Position numbers and translations under genes: made by a program
The notes under the pieces: model-generated
What the model saw: the letters and a program-made list of their open reading frames with translations, nothing else
The model's database searches: none
Told to the model about the DNA's origin: nothing
Shown here: piece after piece, positions 27,855 to 34,829 of the stretch
Position numbering within the stretch: the stretch's first letter is position 1
Layout: every line of letters begins with the position of its first letter
Assembly (NCBI GenBank): GCA_021780935.1
Contig: JAJXXT010000017.1
Coordinates: forward strand, 1 to 42,003
Direction: 5' to 3'
DNA length: 42,003 bases
Source: Pseudomonadota bacterium
GTDB lineage: Bacteria > Pseudomonadota > Alphaproteobacteria > Acetobacterales > Acetobacteraceae

Positions 27855-28988
27855 TCAGGCCGGCCGGCGAGCCCGCGCCTCATAGGCGGCGATGAAGCGC
27901 GGGTCGCGTTCGCGCAGCGCTTCATGCGTCACGCGGCCGGTGCGGCGCATGTAGTCATAGGCAAACGTGACCGGCTCCAGCGGCATTTTTTCGGCGACGT
28001 TCTCGTACCAGGACAGGCTGCGGTCTGCCGCCTCCTGAAATGTGGCAGCGCCGGGGCGGCGCGCGGCCTCGTAGGCGCGAAAGGCCGCCGGGACATCGCG
28101 GCCGTGTTCGCGGAACGCCTGCCACAGAGCGATGGCGTCCTGCAGCGCCATGCGGGTGCCCGAGCCGAGGGAGAAATGTACGGTGCGGCAGGCATCGCCG
28201 ATGAGAACGATGTTGTCATGCGTCCAGTTCTCGTTGCGCACGACGGTGGCGCCAAACCAGAGCGAGCGGTTCGAGAGCAGGGCGCTGGCGCCGAGCTCAG
28301 GGCGAAACACCGCCGCGCAGATTTCGCGACTTTCCTCGTCGCCGGCATGATCGAGACCGGCGCGCCGCCAGGTCTCGGGGTCGACCTCAACAAGAAAGGT
28401 GCTGAGCTCCGGGCTGTACTGGTAACAATGGGCGATGAACACACCGTGTGGGGTTTCGCGAAACAGCAGCGACACCGGGTGGAAAAGCTGATGCGTGCCA
28501 TACCAGGCGAACTTGTTGCGCCGCTTCTCAAAACTTGGGCGAAACGAATCAGCATGGCGCGTACGCGTGGCGCTGTTAACCCCGTCCGCGGCGACCACGA
28601 CATCGGCGTCGAGCGCCGCCGGATCATCGATCCGCATCTCGTAACGAATCACGACGCCGGCTGCGGCGCAGATATCCTGCAGCATACGGAGCTGACCGAT
28701 GCGCGAGGTGCGAGAGAAGTGATTGTTGTGGACCTGCACATGCGCGCCATTGTGCACGATTTCCATATAGTCGCAGCGTTCGTGATGGGCGACGAAGGCC
28801 TGGTGGAATTTGGGATCTACGTCGCGCAGGAAGGATAGCGCGATGTCCGAGAAGACGATTCCCCAGCCATAGGTGGCGTCGGCGCGGTTCTGTTCATAGA
28901 CCGTGATGTCGAACATAGGGTTCGACCGCTTCATCAAATAGGCGAAGCACAGGCCACCAGGGCCGCCGCCGATGACGCTGAACTTCAT
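27855..28988 (-). CDS. FAD monooxygenase, salicylyl-CoA 5-hydroxylase-like
   Basis: This 377-aa group A flavin hydroxylase has IGGGPGGLCFAYLMKRS (residues 6-22) for FAD. TYGWGIVFSDIAL and LIGDACRTVHFSLGSGTRMA place it with salicylyl-CoA 5-hydroxylase and the N-terminal half of 2-aminobenzoyl-CoA monooxygenase, not with simple salicylate hydroxylases. The C-terminal half found in the bifunctional enzymes is absent. It likely hydroxylates an aryl-CoA (or aryl-AMP-derived thioester) at the para position. It is the last gene of a minus-strand operon, overlapping the maleate-isomerase-like gene by 4 bases, and is visibly less GC-rich than the elongasome genes. Confidence 0.82.
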   Translation of the reverse strand: MKFSVIGGGPGGLCFAYLMKRSNPMFDITVYEQNRADATYGWGIVFSDIALSFLRDVDPKFHQAFVAHHERCDYMEIVHNGAHVQVHNNHFSRTSRIGQLRMLQDICAAAGVVIRYEMRIDDPAALDADVVVAADGVNSATRTRHADSFRPSFEKRRNKFAWYGTHQLFHPVSLLFRETPHGVFIAHCYQYSPELSTFLVEVDPETWRRAGLDHAGDEESREICAAVFRPELGASALLSNRSLWFGATVVRNENWTHDNIVLIGDACRTVHFSLGSGTRMALQDAIALWQAFREHGRDVPAAFRAYEAARRPGAATFQEAADRSLSWYENVAEKMPLEPVTFAYDYMRRTGRVTHEALRERDPRFIAAYEARARRPA

Positions 28989-29788
28989 GACAGCCTCGGT
29001 TGTTCGGGGGATGATTGAGCCGTGCCTCTGGCTGGGAAGCGCCCGCTGAGCAACGCGCCAGCGCCAGGCACGACAGGGTCTAGGCCCAGCCGGTCGAGCA
29101 TGGTCCGCACGGTGCAGACCGCGGTGGAGGTGACGGGCAGGCCGAGCCGGTCCTCGGCCCGCTGGACCGATGGCAGCGACGGCATCTGCACGCAGGCGGA
29201 CAGCACCACGGCATCGGCGCCGGCGATGTCGAGGCGGTTGACGTCGTCGAGCAGCAGGGCGGGATCGCGGCGGCCGACTTCGAGATTGTCCGGAATCTCG
29301 AATGAAATCGAGTCGACGACAGTGATGCCTTCGGCCTCGATATAAGCAATGACCTTTTCGGTGAGGGGACGCATATAAGGTGCCAGCAAGGCCACGCGGC
29401 GTGCACCGAGGATGCGCAGCCCCTCGATCAGCGCACCGGCCGATGTCATCACCGGCGCCTCGCTGTGGTTGCGCCGCGCGATGTCACGCAACTCGCGTTC
29501 GGTTCGGTGATGCTGGCCGGGGCCCATGGCCATGATGGCGACGAGGCAAGCGGTGCTGATCACGTCGACGCGGGCATCGGCGAGTTCCGCGGCGCAGCGC
29601 AGACTCTCGCGGTTCATTGCCTCCAGTTCCTCCTGGGTCACGCGGTGCATGCGCATGCGGCTCGAATGGAAGGTGAAACGCTCAGGGCGGATCGCCTCGC
29701 GAGCGCGCAGCATGGCCGGGATTTCGGTCTCCATGGTGGTGTTGGAGCTCGGTACAATCTGGCCGATGCGCAGGGGACGGGTGGTCAT
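28985..29788 (-). CDS. Maleate cis-trans isomerase-like Asp/Glu racemase-fold protein
   Basis: This 267-aa protein has the two-cysteine active site of maleate isomerase, which converts maleate to fumarate: Cys81 in STACLVAIMAM and Cys199 in LSACVQMPSL. IGQIVPSSNTTMETE at the N terminus and GALIEGLRILGARRVALL in the middle are also family-like. Arylmalonate decarboxylase, a relative, keeps only one of these cysteines, so isomerase is preferred. It would feed maleate from ring cleavage into the TCA cycle. It overlaps both neighbours by 4 bases. Confidence 0.83.
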   Translation of the reverse strand: MTTRPLRIGQIVPSSNTTMETEIPAMLRAREAIRPERFTFHSSRMRMHRVTQEELEAMNRESLRCAAELADARVDVISTACLVAIMAMGPGQHHRTERELRDIARRNHSEAPVMTSAGALIEGLRILGARRVALLAPYMRPLTEKVIAYIEAEGITVVDSISFEIPDNLEVGRRDPALLLDDVNRLDIAGADAVVLSACVQMPSLPSVQRAEDRLGLPVTSTAVCTVRTMLDRLGLDPVVPGAGALLSGRFPARGTAQSSPEQPRLS

Positions 29789-31491
29789 GGCGCACTCACC
29801 TCCCGCTCGCGGGCCAAGTGCTCGGCGACGATGTGGCGCATGGCGCGCTTGTCCACCTTGCCCACGGGCGTGACGGGAAAACTGTCAACGATCTCGATCC
29901 GCTCCGGGCATTTGAATTTGGCGAGACCGCTCGCGACCAGGAACGCCACCAGCGCCGGCAGGTCTGGCGGCACCTGGTCCGGGCGCGTCACCAGGAAGAC
30001 GCAGCCCTTCTCGCCGTAGATCGGGTCCGGCATCGGCACCAGCTTGGCGTCGCTGACGGCGGGGTGCCTGGCGACGAAGGCCTCCACCTCCTCGCAGCTG
30101 ATCTTCTCGCCACCGCGATTGATGTTGTCACGCAGGCGGCCCTCGAACGTGTAGTAGGTGCGCCCGTCAATGAGGGTGGCGGTCATCAGGTCGCCGCTGC
30201 GCACATGGCCGGAGGCGGTGAAGGCAGCAGCGGTCGCTTCCGGCGCGCCATAATAGCCGCGCAGACTGGAAGGGCCGCGGAAGCAAAGCTCCCCAGGCTC
30301 GCCCGGCGGTACGGGTTCCTCCCCGTCTGGGCCCAACAGCAGCAGCTCGTCATCCGCGCAGCCGGAGCAACCCTGGGTGCGGTGACGCGCGACCACATTC
30401 TCGCTGGGCGGGGTGCAGAGCAGCAGGCCCTCGGTGATGCCATAGAGATTGGCGCAGGGCACGCCGAGATGCGCCTCCAGCAGGTCGGCACGGCTCATCG
30501 TGGCGAACATGGTGAGTGAGGAAAGATCATGCGCGGCAACATCTGGATAGGCGAGGATCTGTGGTGCCACGGGGCCGATGGAAATGGCGTGCGTGACGCG
30601 ATGCATCTCGATTAGCTCCAGCATGCGTCGGATGTCGACGCGCTGCATCAGCACCACCGACATGCCGGTCTGCACGCAGGGCATGAGGGCGTAGAGATGG
30701 CCTGCGTTGTGCAGCAGCGGCAGAGTCCAGATCAGCCGGCTTTGCCCAGTCATCGCGAAGCGCGACATGCCGTGCAGGGAGTGGCCGAGATATTCGGCGT
30801 GGAAGCGCGGGATGATCTTGGGCGTGCCGGTGCTGCCGCCGGAGAGCTGGAAGCTCAGCACATCCTCGGAGCCGAGCCTTCCGGGCATTCCGGTGAGCCT
30901 GGCGCGGGCACGGTGGAGCGGCATACCGGCGATCAAGGTTTCGAGATCATATCCACCAGCCGGCCCGGTCCCCTCGTTCTCGCCACGCTGTGACCGGCGA
31001 TGCGCGACGATCAGCGTGTCGAGGCATGCGTGGCGGCCGATCATGCGCTCGGCAAACGCGACGAGATCGAAATGACCTATATCGCCCTGAACAAAATAGG
31101 CGCGCGCCCCGGCAAGGTCGACAAGCGCGTCGATCTCGACCTCGCGGTACTGCGGAACGGCGCAGACCGGGATAATGCCGGACTTGTAGCAGGCGAGGAG
31201 GGCAAGCACGGTGTGCAGCGTGGTGCCCATCTGGAAGATGGCGCGCTCCCCGGGCGCGAGGCCGGTCTCGAGCAGGGCGGCGGCCAGACGGTCGCTCTGG
31301 TCGTGCAGTTCGGCGAAGGTTGCCGTGCCGTCGTCGGCGATGACCGCGATGGCGTCCGGCACGCGCGCGGCGGTGGCGGCCAGCGCGTCGCCCACAGTCA
31401 TGTCGACCCAGGCGCCCGAGGCGAAGTAGCGTCTAGCGAGCGCAGGATTGGCATAGGTGACGCCCGGCAGGGGCAGCAGGATTCCGGTCAC
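29785..31491 (-). CDS. Aryl-acid AMP ligase (DhbE/SdgA-like)
   Basis: This 568-aa adenylate-forming enzyme has the ATP loop LSGGSTGTPKIIPR, YGITEGLL, RSGDLM, the hinge GRLRDNINRGGEKIS and the catalytic lysine in GKVDKRAM. The residues around NINRGGEKIS and PLLHNAGHLY match the 2,3-dihydroxybenzoate/salicylate adenylating group. It would activate an aromatic acid for CoA transfer and hydroxylation. The GTG start at 31491 has GAGGACGAA upstream. An insertion near residue 165 (Arg/Gly/Glu-rich) is unusual. No separate salicylyl-CoA synthase is present, so this enzyme may catalyse both half-reactions. Confidence 0.84.
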   Translation of the reverse strand: MTGILLPLPGVTYANPALARRYFASGAWVDMTVGDALAATAARVPDAIAVIADDGTATFAELHDQSDRLAAALLETGLAPGERAIFQMGTTLHTVLALLACYKSGIIPVCAVPQYREVEIDALVDLAGARAYFVQGDIGHFDLVAFAERMIGRHACLDTLIVAHRRSQRGENEGTGPAGGYDLETLIAGMPLHRARARLTGMPGRLGSEDVLSFQLSGGSTGTPKIIPRFHAEYLGHSLHGMSRFAMTGQSRLIWTLPLLHNAGHLYALMPCVQTGMSVVLMQRVDIRRMLELIEMHRVTHAISIGPVAPQILAYPDVAAHDLSSLTMFATMSRADLLEAHLGVPCANLYGITEGLLLCTPPSENVVARHRTQGCSGCADDELLLLGPDGEEPVPPGEPGELCFRGPSSLRGYYGAPEATAAAFTASGHVRSGDLMTATLIDGRTYYTFEGRLRDNINRGGEKISCEEVEAFVARHPAVSDAKLVPMPDPIYGEKGCVFLVTRPDQVPPDLPALVAFLVASGLAKFKCPERIEIVDSFPVTPVGKVDKRAMRHIVAEHLAREREVSAP

Positions 31492-31551
31492 TTCGTCCTC
31501 ATCCGTTGTTATTGTCGGGATCGGTCCGGGTGGTGGATCGGGCGGCGGGGC

Positions 31552-32841
31552 TCAGTCCGCGAAGGTCTCGCGCAGCCAGGCGGCGATGGCGCGCCCGGCG
31601 ATGTAGCGCCCCGGCTCTTCGCCGGAGGCTAGGGCGCGGCCGTGATGGTCGCCGCAGATATGCAGATGACGTTTCTGCATTGTACCGATCGCGGCGAAGA
31701 TGTCGCGCAGCGTGGTGGGAAAGGTCGAAACGTCCCCGGTGTATTCAACCAGCAGCGTGGGCACCCTGATGAACGGCGCGGTGCGCAGCAGCGACGCGTT
31801 TGAGGCCAGGCCCGACCATGTGGAGAGCCAGGCCTCCGGCGTGCAGAACCGCGCGAAACCGACAGCCCCGTAATTCGACTGAAACGGGTCGCGACCCCAG
31901 AGCGTGCCGTATTTTCGGTCCGAAGGGTCGAGCGAGGGGTCGAAGCAGCGCAGATCGGCGTCGGTGCGCCAGACGGTCATCACCGCGGAATGCGCGCCGC
32001 GGCGACGCAGGACGATGTCGTCGGTCTCCCTGGCACGTTTGCGGGCGTCGAGCCGCTCGGCGATGAGATCGCGAGCGATGGCGTCGAGGCGGGCGACACG
32101 GGCGCGCTGGGCGGCACGGTAGCGCTCGACGAAATCGGCGGCGTAGCGCGACGGCTCAGGCGCCGGGCGGTAACCGTTTGCCGGGTCGAGCGGGTCGAGC
32201 GCGGGATCGACGGAAAGCGGGTCCGTCTCATCGGTGACCGAGGGGTCGATACAGCCGAGCAGCAGCAGCCCCTGGCCGGGATGCGGGGCGACCAGGACCA
32301 TGCCGTGGGGGATCGGCATGACCAGCTCCGCAAGGCCGGTGGGGCGACCGCCGGGGGTACGGGCGATGCGCTGTTCCGCAGCCAGGCCGGCCTGTTCGAC
32401 ATAGAACGCATAGAGGCTCGCGCCGCCCGAGTTGCCGAGCAGGACGATGCGTTCCATGCCCGCCTGCTCGGTGAGAAAGCGCAAGCCGGTGGCGACATCG
32501 ATCAGCGCGATCTCGTGCTCCAGCCGCAGATCAACGCCGACCGAACGCGGCGATTGCGACCAGGCGGCATGGCCAGCGGCGAGGATGTCGGGGATCAGGT
32601 AGTGACAGGCCATGAACTCCCGCGGGTGCATGATGCACACCACGCCGCGCGCGGTACCGCCGGGCGGCAGGTAGAGCGTGCCGGACGTGGCGGCGCCGTC
32701 CGGCGTGCGCAGCACCACGTTGCGGGTCACGGTGCCGGCGGGCACGTCGCGCGGGTTCCAGTCGGTGTTGAGGAAGCCGGCCGTGGCCGCGGCCGAGGTT
32801 CGGGTTGCCGCCTGGCGCGGCTGGTCGAGCGTGGAGGTCAT
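31552..32841 (-). CDS. Large alpha/beta hydrolase of an aromatic catabolic operon
   Basis: This 429-aa protein has an alpha/beta hydrolase core with nucleophile Ser138 in LLGNSGGAS, an Asp in VEYTGDVSTF and His in CGDHHGRAL. A lid of more than 100 residues (about 175-300) with many Arg, Asp and Pro interrupts the fold. Thioester or ring-fission-product hydrolysis is plausible from context: it could release the hydroxylated acid from CoA or cut an acylpyruvate. It is not close to the short C-C hydrolases of meta-cleavage routes. The ATG has GGGAGAAC upstream; 60 bases separate it from the ligase gene. Confidence 0.75.
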   Translation of the reverse strand: MTSTLDQPRQAATRTSAAATAGFLNTDWNPRDVPAGTVTRNVVLRTPDGAATSGTLYLPPGGTARGVVCIMHPREFMACHYLIPDILAAGHAAWSQSPRSVGVDLRLEHEIALIDVATGLRFLTEQAGMERIVLLGNSGGASLYAFYVEQAGLAAEQRIARTPGGRPTGLAELVMPIPHGMVLVAPHPGQGLLLLGCIDPSVTDETDPLSVDPALDPLDPANGYRPAPEPSRYAADFVERYRAAQRARVARLDAIARDLIAERLDARKRARETDDIVLRRRGAHSAVMTVWRTDADLRCFDPSLDPSDRKYGTLWGRDPFQSNYGAVGFARFCTPEAWLSTWSGLASNASLLRTAPFIRVPTLLVEYTGDVSTFPTTLRDIFAAIGTMQKRHLHICGDHHGRALASGEEPGRYIAGRAIAAWLRETFAD

Positions 32842-32900
32842 GGTGTTCTCCCTTGGCGGCCCAGGCCGGCCGCGACACAGCGTTTCGCAGCGGGACGAGG

Positions 32901-33167
32901 TCAGGCGGCGTCGGGTGTGGCGCGCGGACCGATGCAGAACTCTCGGCTGTCAATGGCCAGCTTCTCGCCGTCGAAGCCACCGGTGAAGGCGCCGAACCAC
33001 AGCGCCTCCGCGAGACCGGTCTCGGCTCGTTCGAGGCGAAGTGGACCTTCGGTGACGAGGCAGAAATAGCCTGCGGCGGGACCGTCGACGCGGAACTCCG
33101 GACGGCGGCGCGCGGCCTCGACCAGCGGGCGGAACTCCGGCACGTCAAGAACATACAGGCTGGGCAT
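32901..33167 (-). CDS. 88-aa protein of unknown function in the aromatic operon
   Basis: GGGGAGTTACC precedes the ATG at 33167, a good ribosome binding site, and the gene sits between two clear operon members (17-base gap before it, 59 after), so I believe it is real. The protein (MPSLYVLDVPEFRPLVEAA at the start, two cysteines in YFCLVTEG and REFCIGPR) is predicted to be mixed alpha/beta with no signal or membrane segment. I recognise no family. It may be an accessory or stabilising subunit of the VOC enzyme whose gene directly precedes it. Confidence 0.65.
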   Translation of the reverse strand: MPSLYVLDVPEFRPLVEAARRRPEFRVDGPAAGYFCLVTEGPLRLERAETGLAEALWFGAFTGGFDGEKLAIDSREFCIGPRATPDAA

Positions 33168-33184
33168 GGTAACTCCCCTTCCCT

Positions 33185-33817
33185 TCAGGCGGTGGTGGCG
33201 GCAGTCATGCGCGCGCGGACCAGCTCCGCCTTGCGCTTCCACATCGGTTCGATGCCGGTGAGGCCACCGGAGCGGGCGAGATCGACCGCGGCTTGGATCG
33301 TCAGTTCGGCGTCGGCCTGGTCGAGCGGGCTTAGTTTGCGCAGGGGAAGGGTGATTTCGATCGGGTAGAAATTCGGGTCGCGGAAATAGATCGACTGAAT
33401 CGTCTCGTGACGCACCTCGTCGCTGACGGCGACGTGGAAGAATTCCAGGCGCTGCTTCCAGGCGTGCAGCTCGGCCGGCGTCTCGACCGCCCAGGCGGTG
33501 TGATTGGCCATCGACATGTAGCCGCGCGGGACGGTGAGGTTCTCCGGCTGCTCGGTGCCGATGTAGTGGAAGAAGGCGATGGTGCTGCCGTTGCCGCTGT
33601 CGAAGAAGAAATGCAGGAAGTCGGCGTGCTGTTCCTTGGCGCGCCCCCAGCCCTTGGCGGTGATCGCGTGGACCAGCCTGAGCCCCATGATGTCGCGATA
33701 GAAGTGCACGGTCTCGGCCAGTTTCCAGGTCGGGTGCGCGGTGTGATCGACGCCGGCGAGGCGCGGCGTGGGCAGTGGCCTGATGGCAGGGGGCGGAGGT
33801 GGCTCGGGCGTATCCAT
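33185..33817 (-). CDS. VOC-superfamily metalloenzyme, candidate ring-cleavage dioxygenase
   Basis: This 210-aa protein is the first gene of the operon. It has two beta-alpha-beta-beta-beta modules (about 22-85 and 102-158). Ligand positions match VOC metal sites: His25 (AGVDHTAHP), a possible second ligand at His84 (FFHYIG), His106 (MANHTAWAV) and Glu154 (YPIEITLP). Extradiol dioxygenases and glyoxalases share this scheme. Given that the operon lacks a gentisate dioxygenase, ring opening is a plausible role. The ATG at 33817 has AAGGAG upstream; in-frame sequence beyond it is the promoter. A basic helical tail (175-210) follows the fold. Confidence 0.78.
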   Translation of the reverse strand: MDTPEPPPPPAIRPLPTPRLAGVDHTAHPTWKLAETVHFYRDIMGLRLVHAITAKGWGRAKEQHADFLHFFFDSGNGSTIAFFHYIGTEQPENLTVPRGYMSMANHTAWAVETPAELHAWKQRLEFFHVAVSDEVRHETIQSIYFRDPNFYPIEITLPLRKLSPLDQADAELTIQAAVDLARSGGLTGIEPMWKRKAELVRARMTAATTA

Positions 33818-33842
33818 GGCGGCACTCCTTTGTCTGACGTTT

Positions 33843-33913
33843 ATGTCTGTATATCGACATTTTCGTCGAGTGTCAACGTTGAAGTTTGACAAGCCGACAT
33901 CGATGTCAGACAT
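33843..33913. promoter_or_regulatory. Clustered TGTC/GACA operator half-sites
   Basis: Several symmetric elements lie between the divergent genes: ATGTC-N8-GACAT (33843-33860), the perfect palindrome TCAACGTTGA (33873-33882), the perfect palindrome GACATCGATGTC (33896-33907), and a further GACAT (33909-33913). They overlap both promoters. They are the likely binding sites of the TetR regulator encoded next door. Confidence 0.6.
33848..33876 (-). promoter_or_regulatory. Near-consensus promoter of the aromatic operon
   Basis: On the minus strand TTGACA (33876-33871) and TATACA (33853-33848) are separated by exactly 17 bases, 31 bases before the VOC gene start. This is the best sigma-70 promoter seen in the window. 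A 10-bp palindrome overlaps the -35 and an inverted repeat overlaps the -10, so repression is likely. Confidence 0.75.
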
Positions 33914-33916
33914 TAT
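33886..33916 (+). promoter_or_regulatory. Candidate tetR promoter
   Basis: TTGACA (33886-33891) and CATTAT (33911-33916) are 19 bases apart, a long spacer that contains GACATCGATGTC. This points plus, 16 bases before the regulator ATG. The long spacer suggests weak, autoregulated expression. Confidence 0.45.
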
Positions 33917-33931
33917 CCCTGAAGCTCAAGG

Positions 33932-34705
33932 ATGACAGCGGTGAGAGCGGTGAAGGCGAACGTGCCAGCGGCCGGAGGGACAGCGGCCCAGGAGCGGGGA
34001 AGCGGGGCGTCAAAGACCGCGGGCCGCGGCATTCCGGGCGCGATCGCCGCAGCCGCGGCCTCGCTGTTTCGCGAACACGGGTTCGCTGCGACCAGCATGC
34101 AGCAGATCGCCGATGCCGCCGGAATGACGCGGCCGACGCTCTATTACTATTTCCGCAACAAGGAGGAGATCCTCGCGAGCCTGGTCGAGGAGATAACAAT
34201 GCAGAGCCTGCGCCAGGCGTTCCAGCGCGGGGCGGAAAAACAGGACGCGCCGGCACCGCGGCTGCGCGCGAGCGTTCGGGCCTATGCGCTTTGGATCCTG
34301 CAGCATCTCGAGCAGTTTTCGGTGCTTAGCCGTAATGAGAATGAACTGCCGCAAGCCGACCGCCTGGCACAGCGCCAGGGACGGCGCGACCTGCTGACGG
34401 CGCTGCGCTCGCTGATCGAGGAGGGAATGGAGCGCGGGGAGTTTCGCGTCGTCGATCCGACGGTGGCGGCGTTTTCGATCTTCGGCATGTGCAATTGGAC
34501 ATTGGAGTGGTTTCGCAGTGACGGTCGGCTGAGCGAGGAGCAGACCGCCGACGCGGTAGCCGACCTGGCACTCGCGATGCTCCGCCGGCCGTTGGCGGAT
34601 GGGCGGGCCGAGCCCGCGGATGCCTCGGCCTGGCTCGAGGTCCTGCGAGACGACATCGCGCATCTCGAACGCGCGGTGACGGACCGTGACAACGGCCGAC
34701 CGTAG
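33932..34705 (+). CDS. TetR-family regulator
   Basis: This 257-aa protein has a TetR helix-turn-helix at about residues 28-80: AIAAAAASLFREHGFAATSM, then QQIADAAGMTRPTLYYYFRNK and EEILASLVEEI. The remaining helical region is the ligand and dimer domain, with an added C-terminal tail of about 30 residues. The first 28 residues are Ala/Gly-rich and may not all be translated; GTG codons at 33941 and 33950 are alternative starts. It is divergent from the aromatic operon and followed by an MFS permease, so it likely controls both in response to the aromatic acid or its CoA ester. Confidence 0.87.
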   Translation: MTAVRAVKANVPAAGGTAAQERGSGASKTAGRGIPGAIAAAAASLFREHGFAATSMQQIADAAGMTRPTLYYYFRNKEEILASLVEEITMQSLRQAFQRGAEKQDAPAPRLRASVRAYALWILQHLEQFSVLSRNENELPQADRLAQRQGRRDLLTALRSLIEEGMERGEFRVVDPTVAAFSIFGMCNWTLEWFRSDGRLSEEQTADAVADLALAMLRRPLADGRAEPADASAWLEVLRDDIAHLERAVTDRDNGRP

Positions 34706-34739
34706 ACAACACGGACAAGATCATCGTTTCGGGTTAGCA

Positions 34740-34749
34740 TGTCATGACA
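34740..34749. promoter_or_regulatory. TGTCATGACA palindrome before the MFS gene
   Basis: A perfect 10-bp palindrome made of the same TGTC/GACA half-sites as the tetR-operon spacer, with another GACAT at about 34763. It sits 80 bases before the permease start and fits a second binding site for the same regulator. Confidence 0.45.
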
Positions 34750-34829
34750 ACGTCACCGGACTGACATCGCGCTGCGACACGGGTGCGCGACAAGGCCCGC
34801 CTGGACAATGGCAGGCGGAGGATTGACGC

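Noticed and set aside
28985..29788. Arylmalonate decarboxylase
   Set aside because: Both active-site cysteines (81 and 199) are present, as in maleate isomerases and racemases; the decarboxylase keeps only one.
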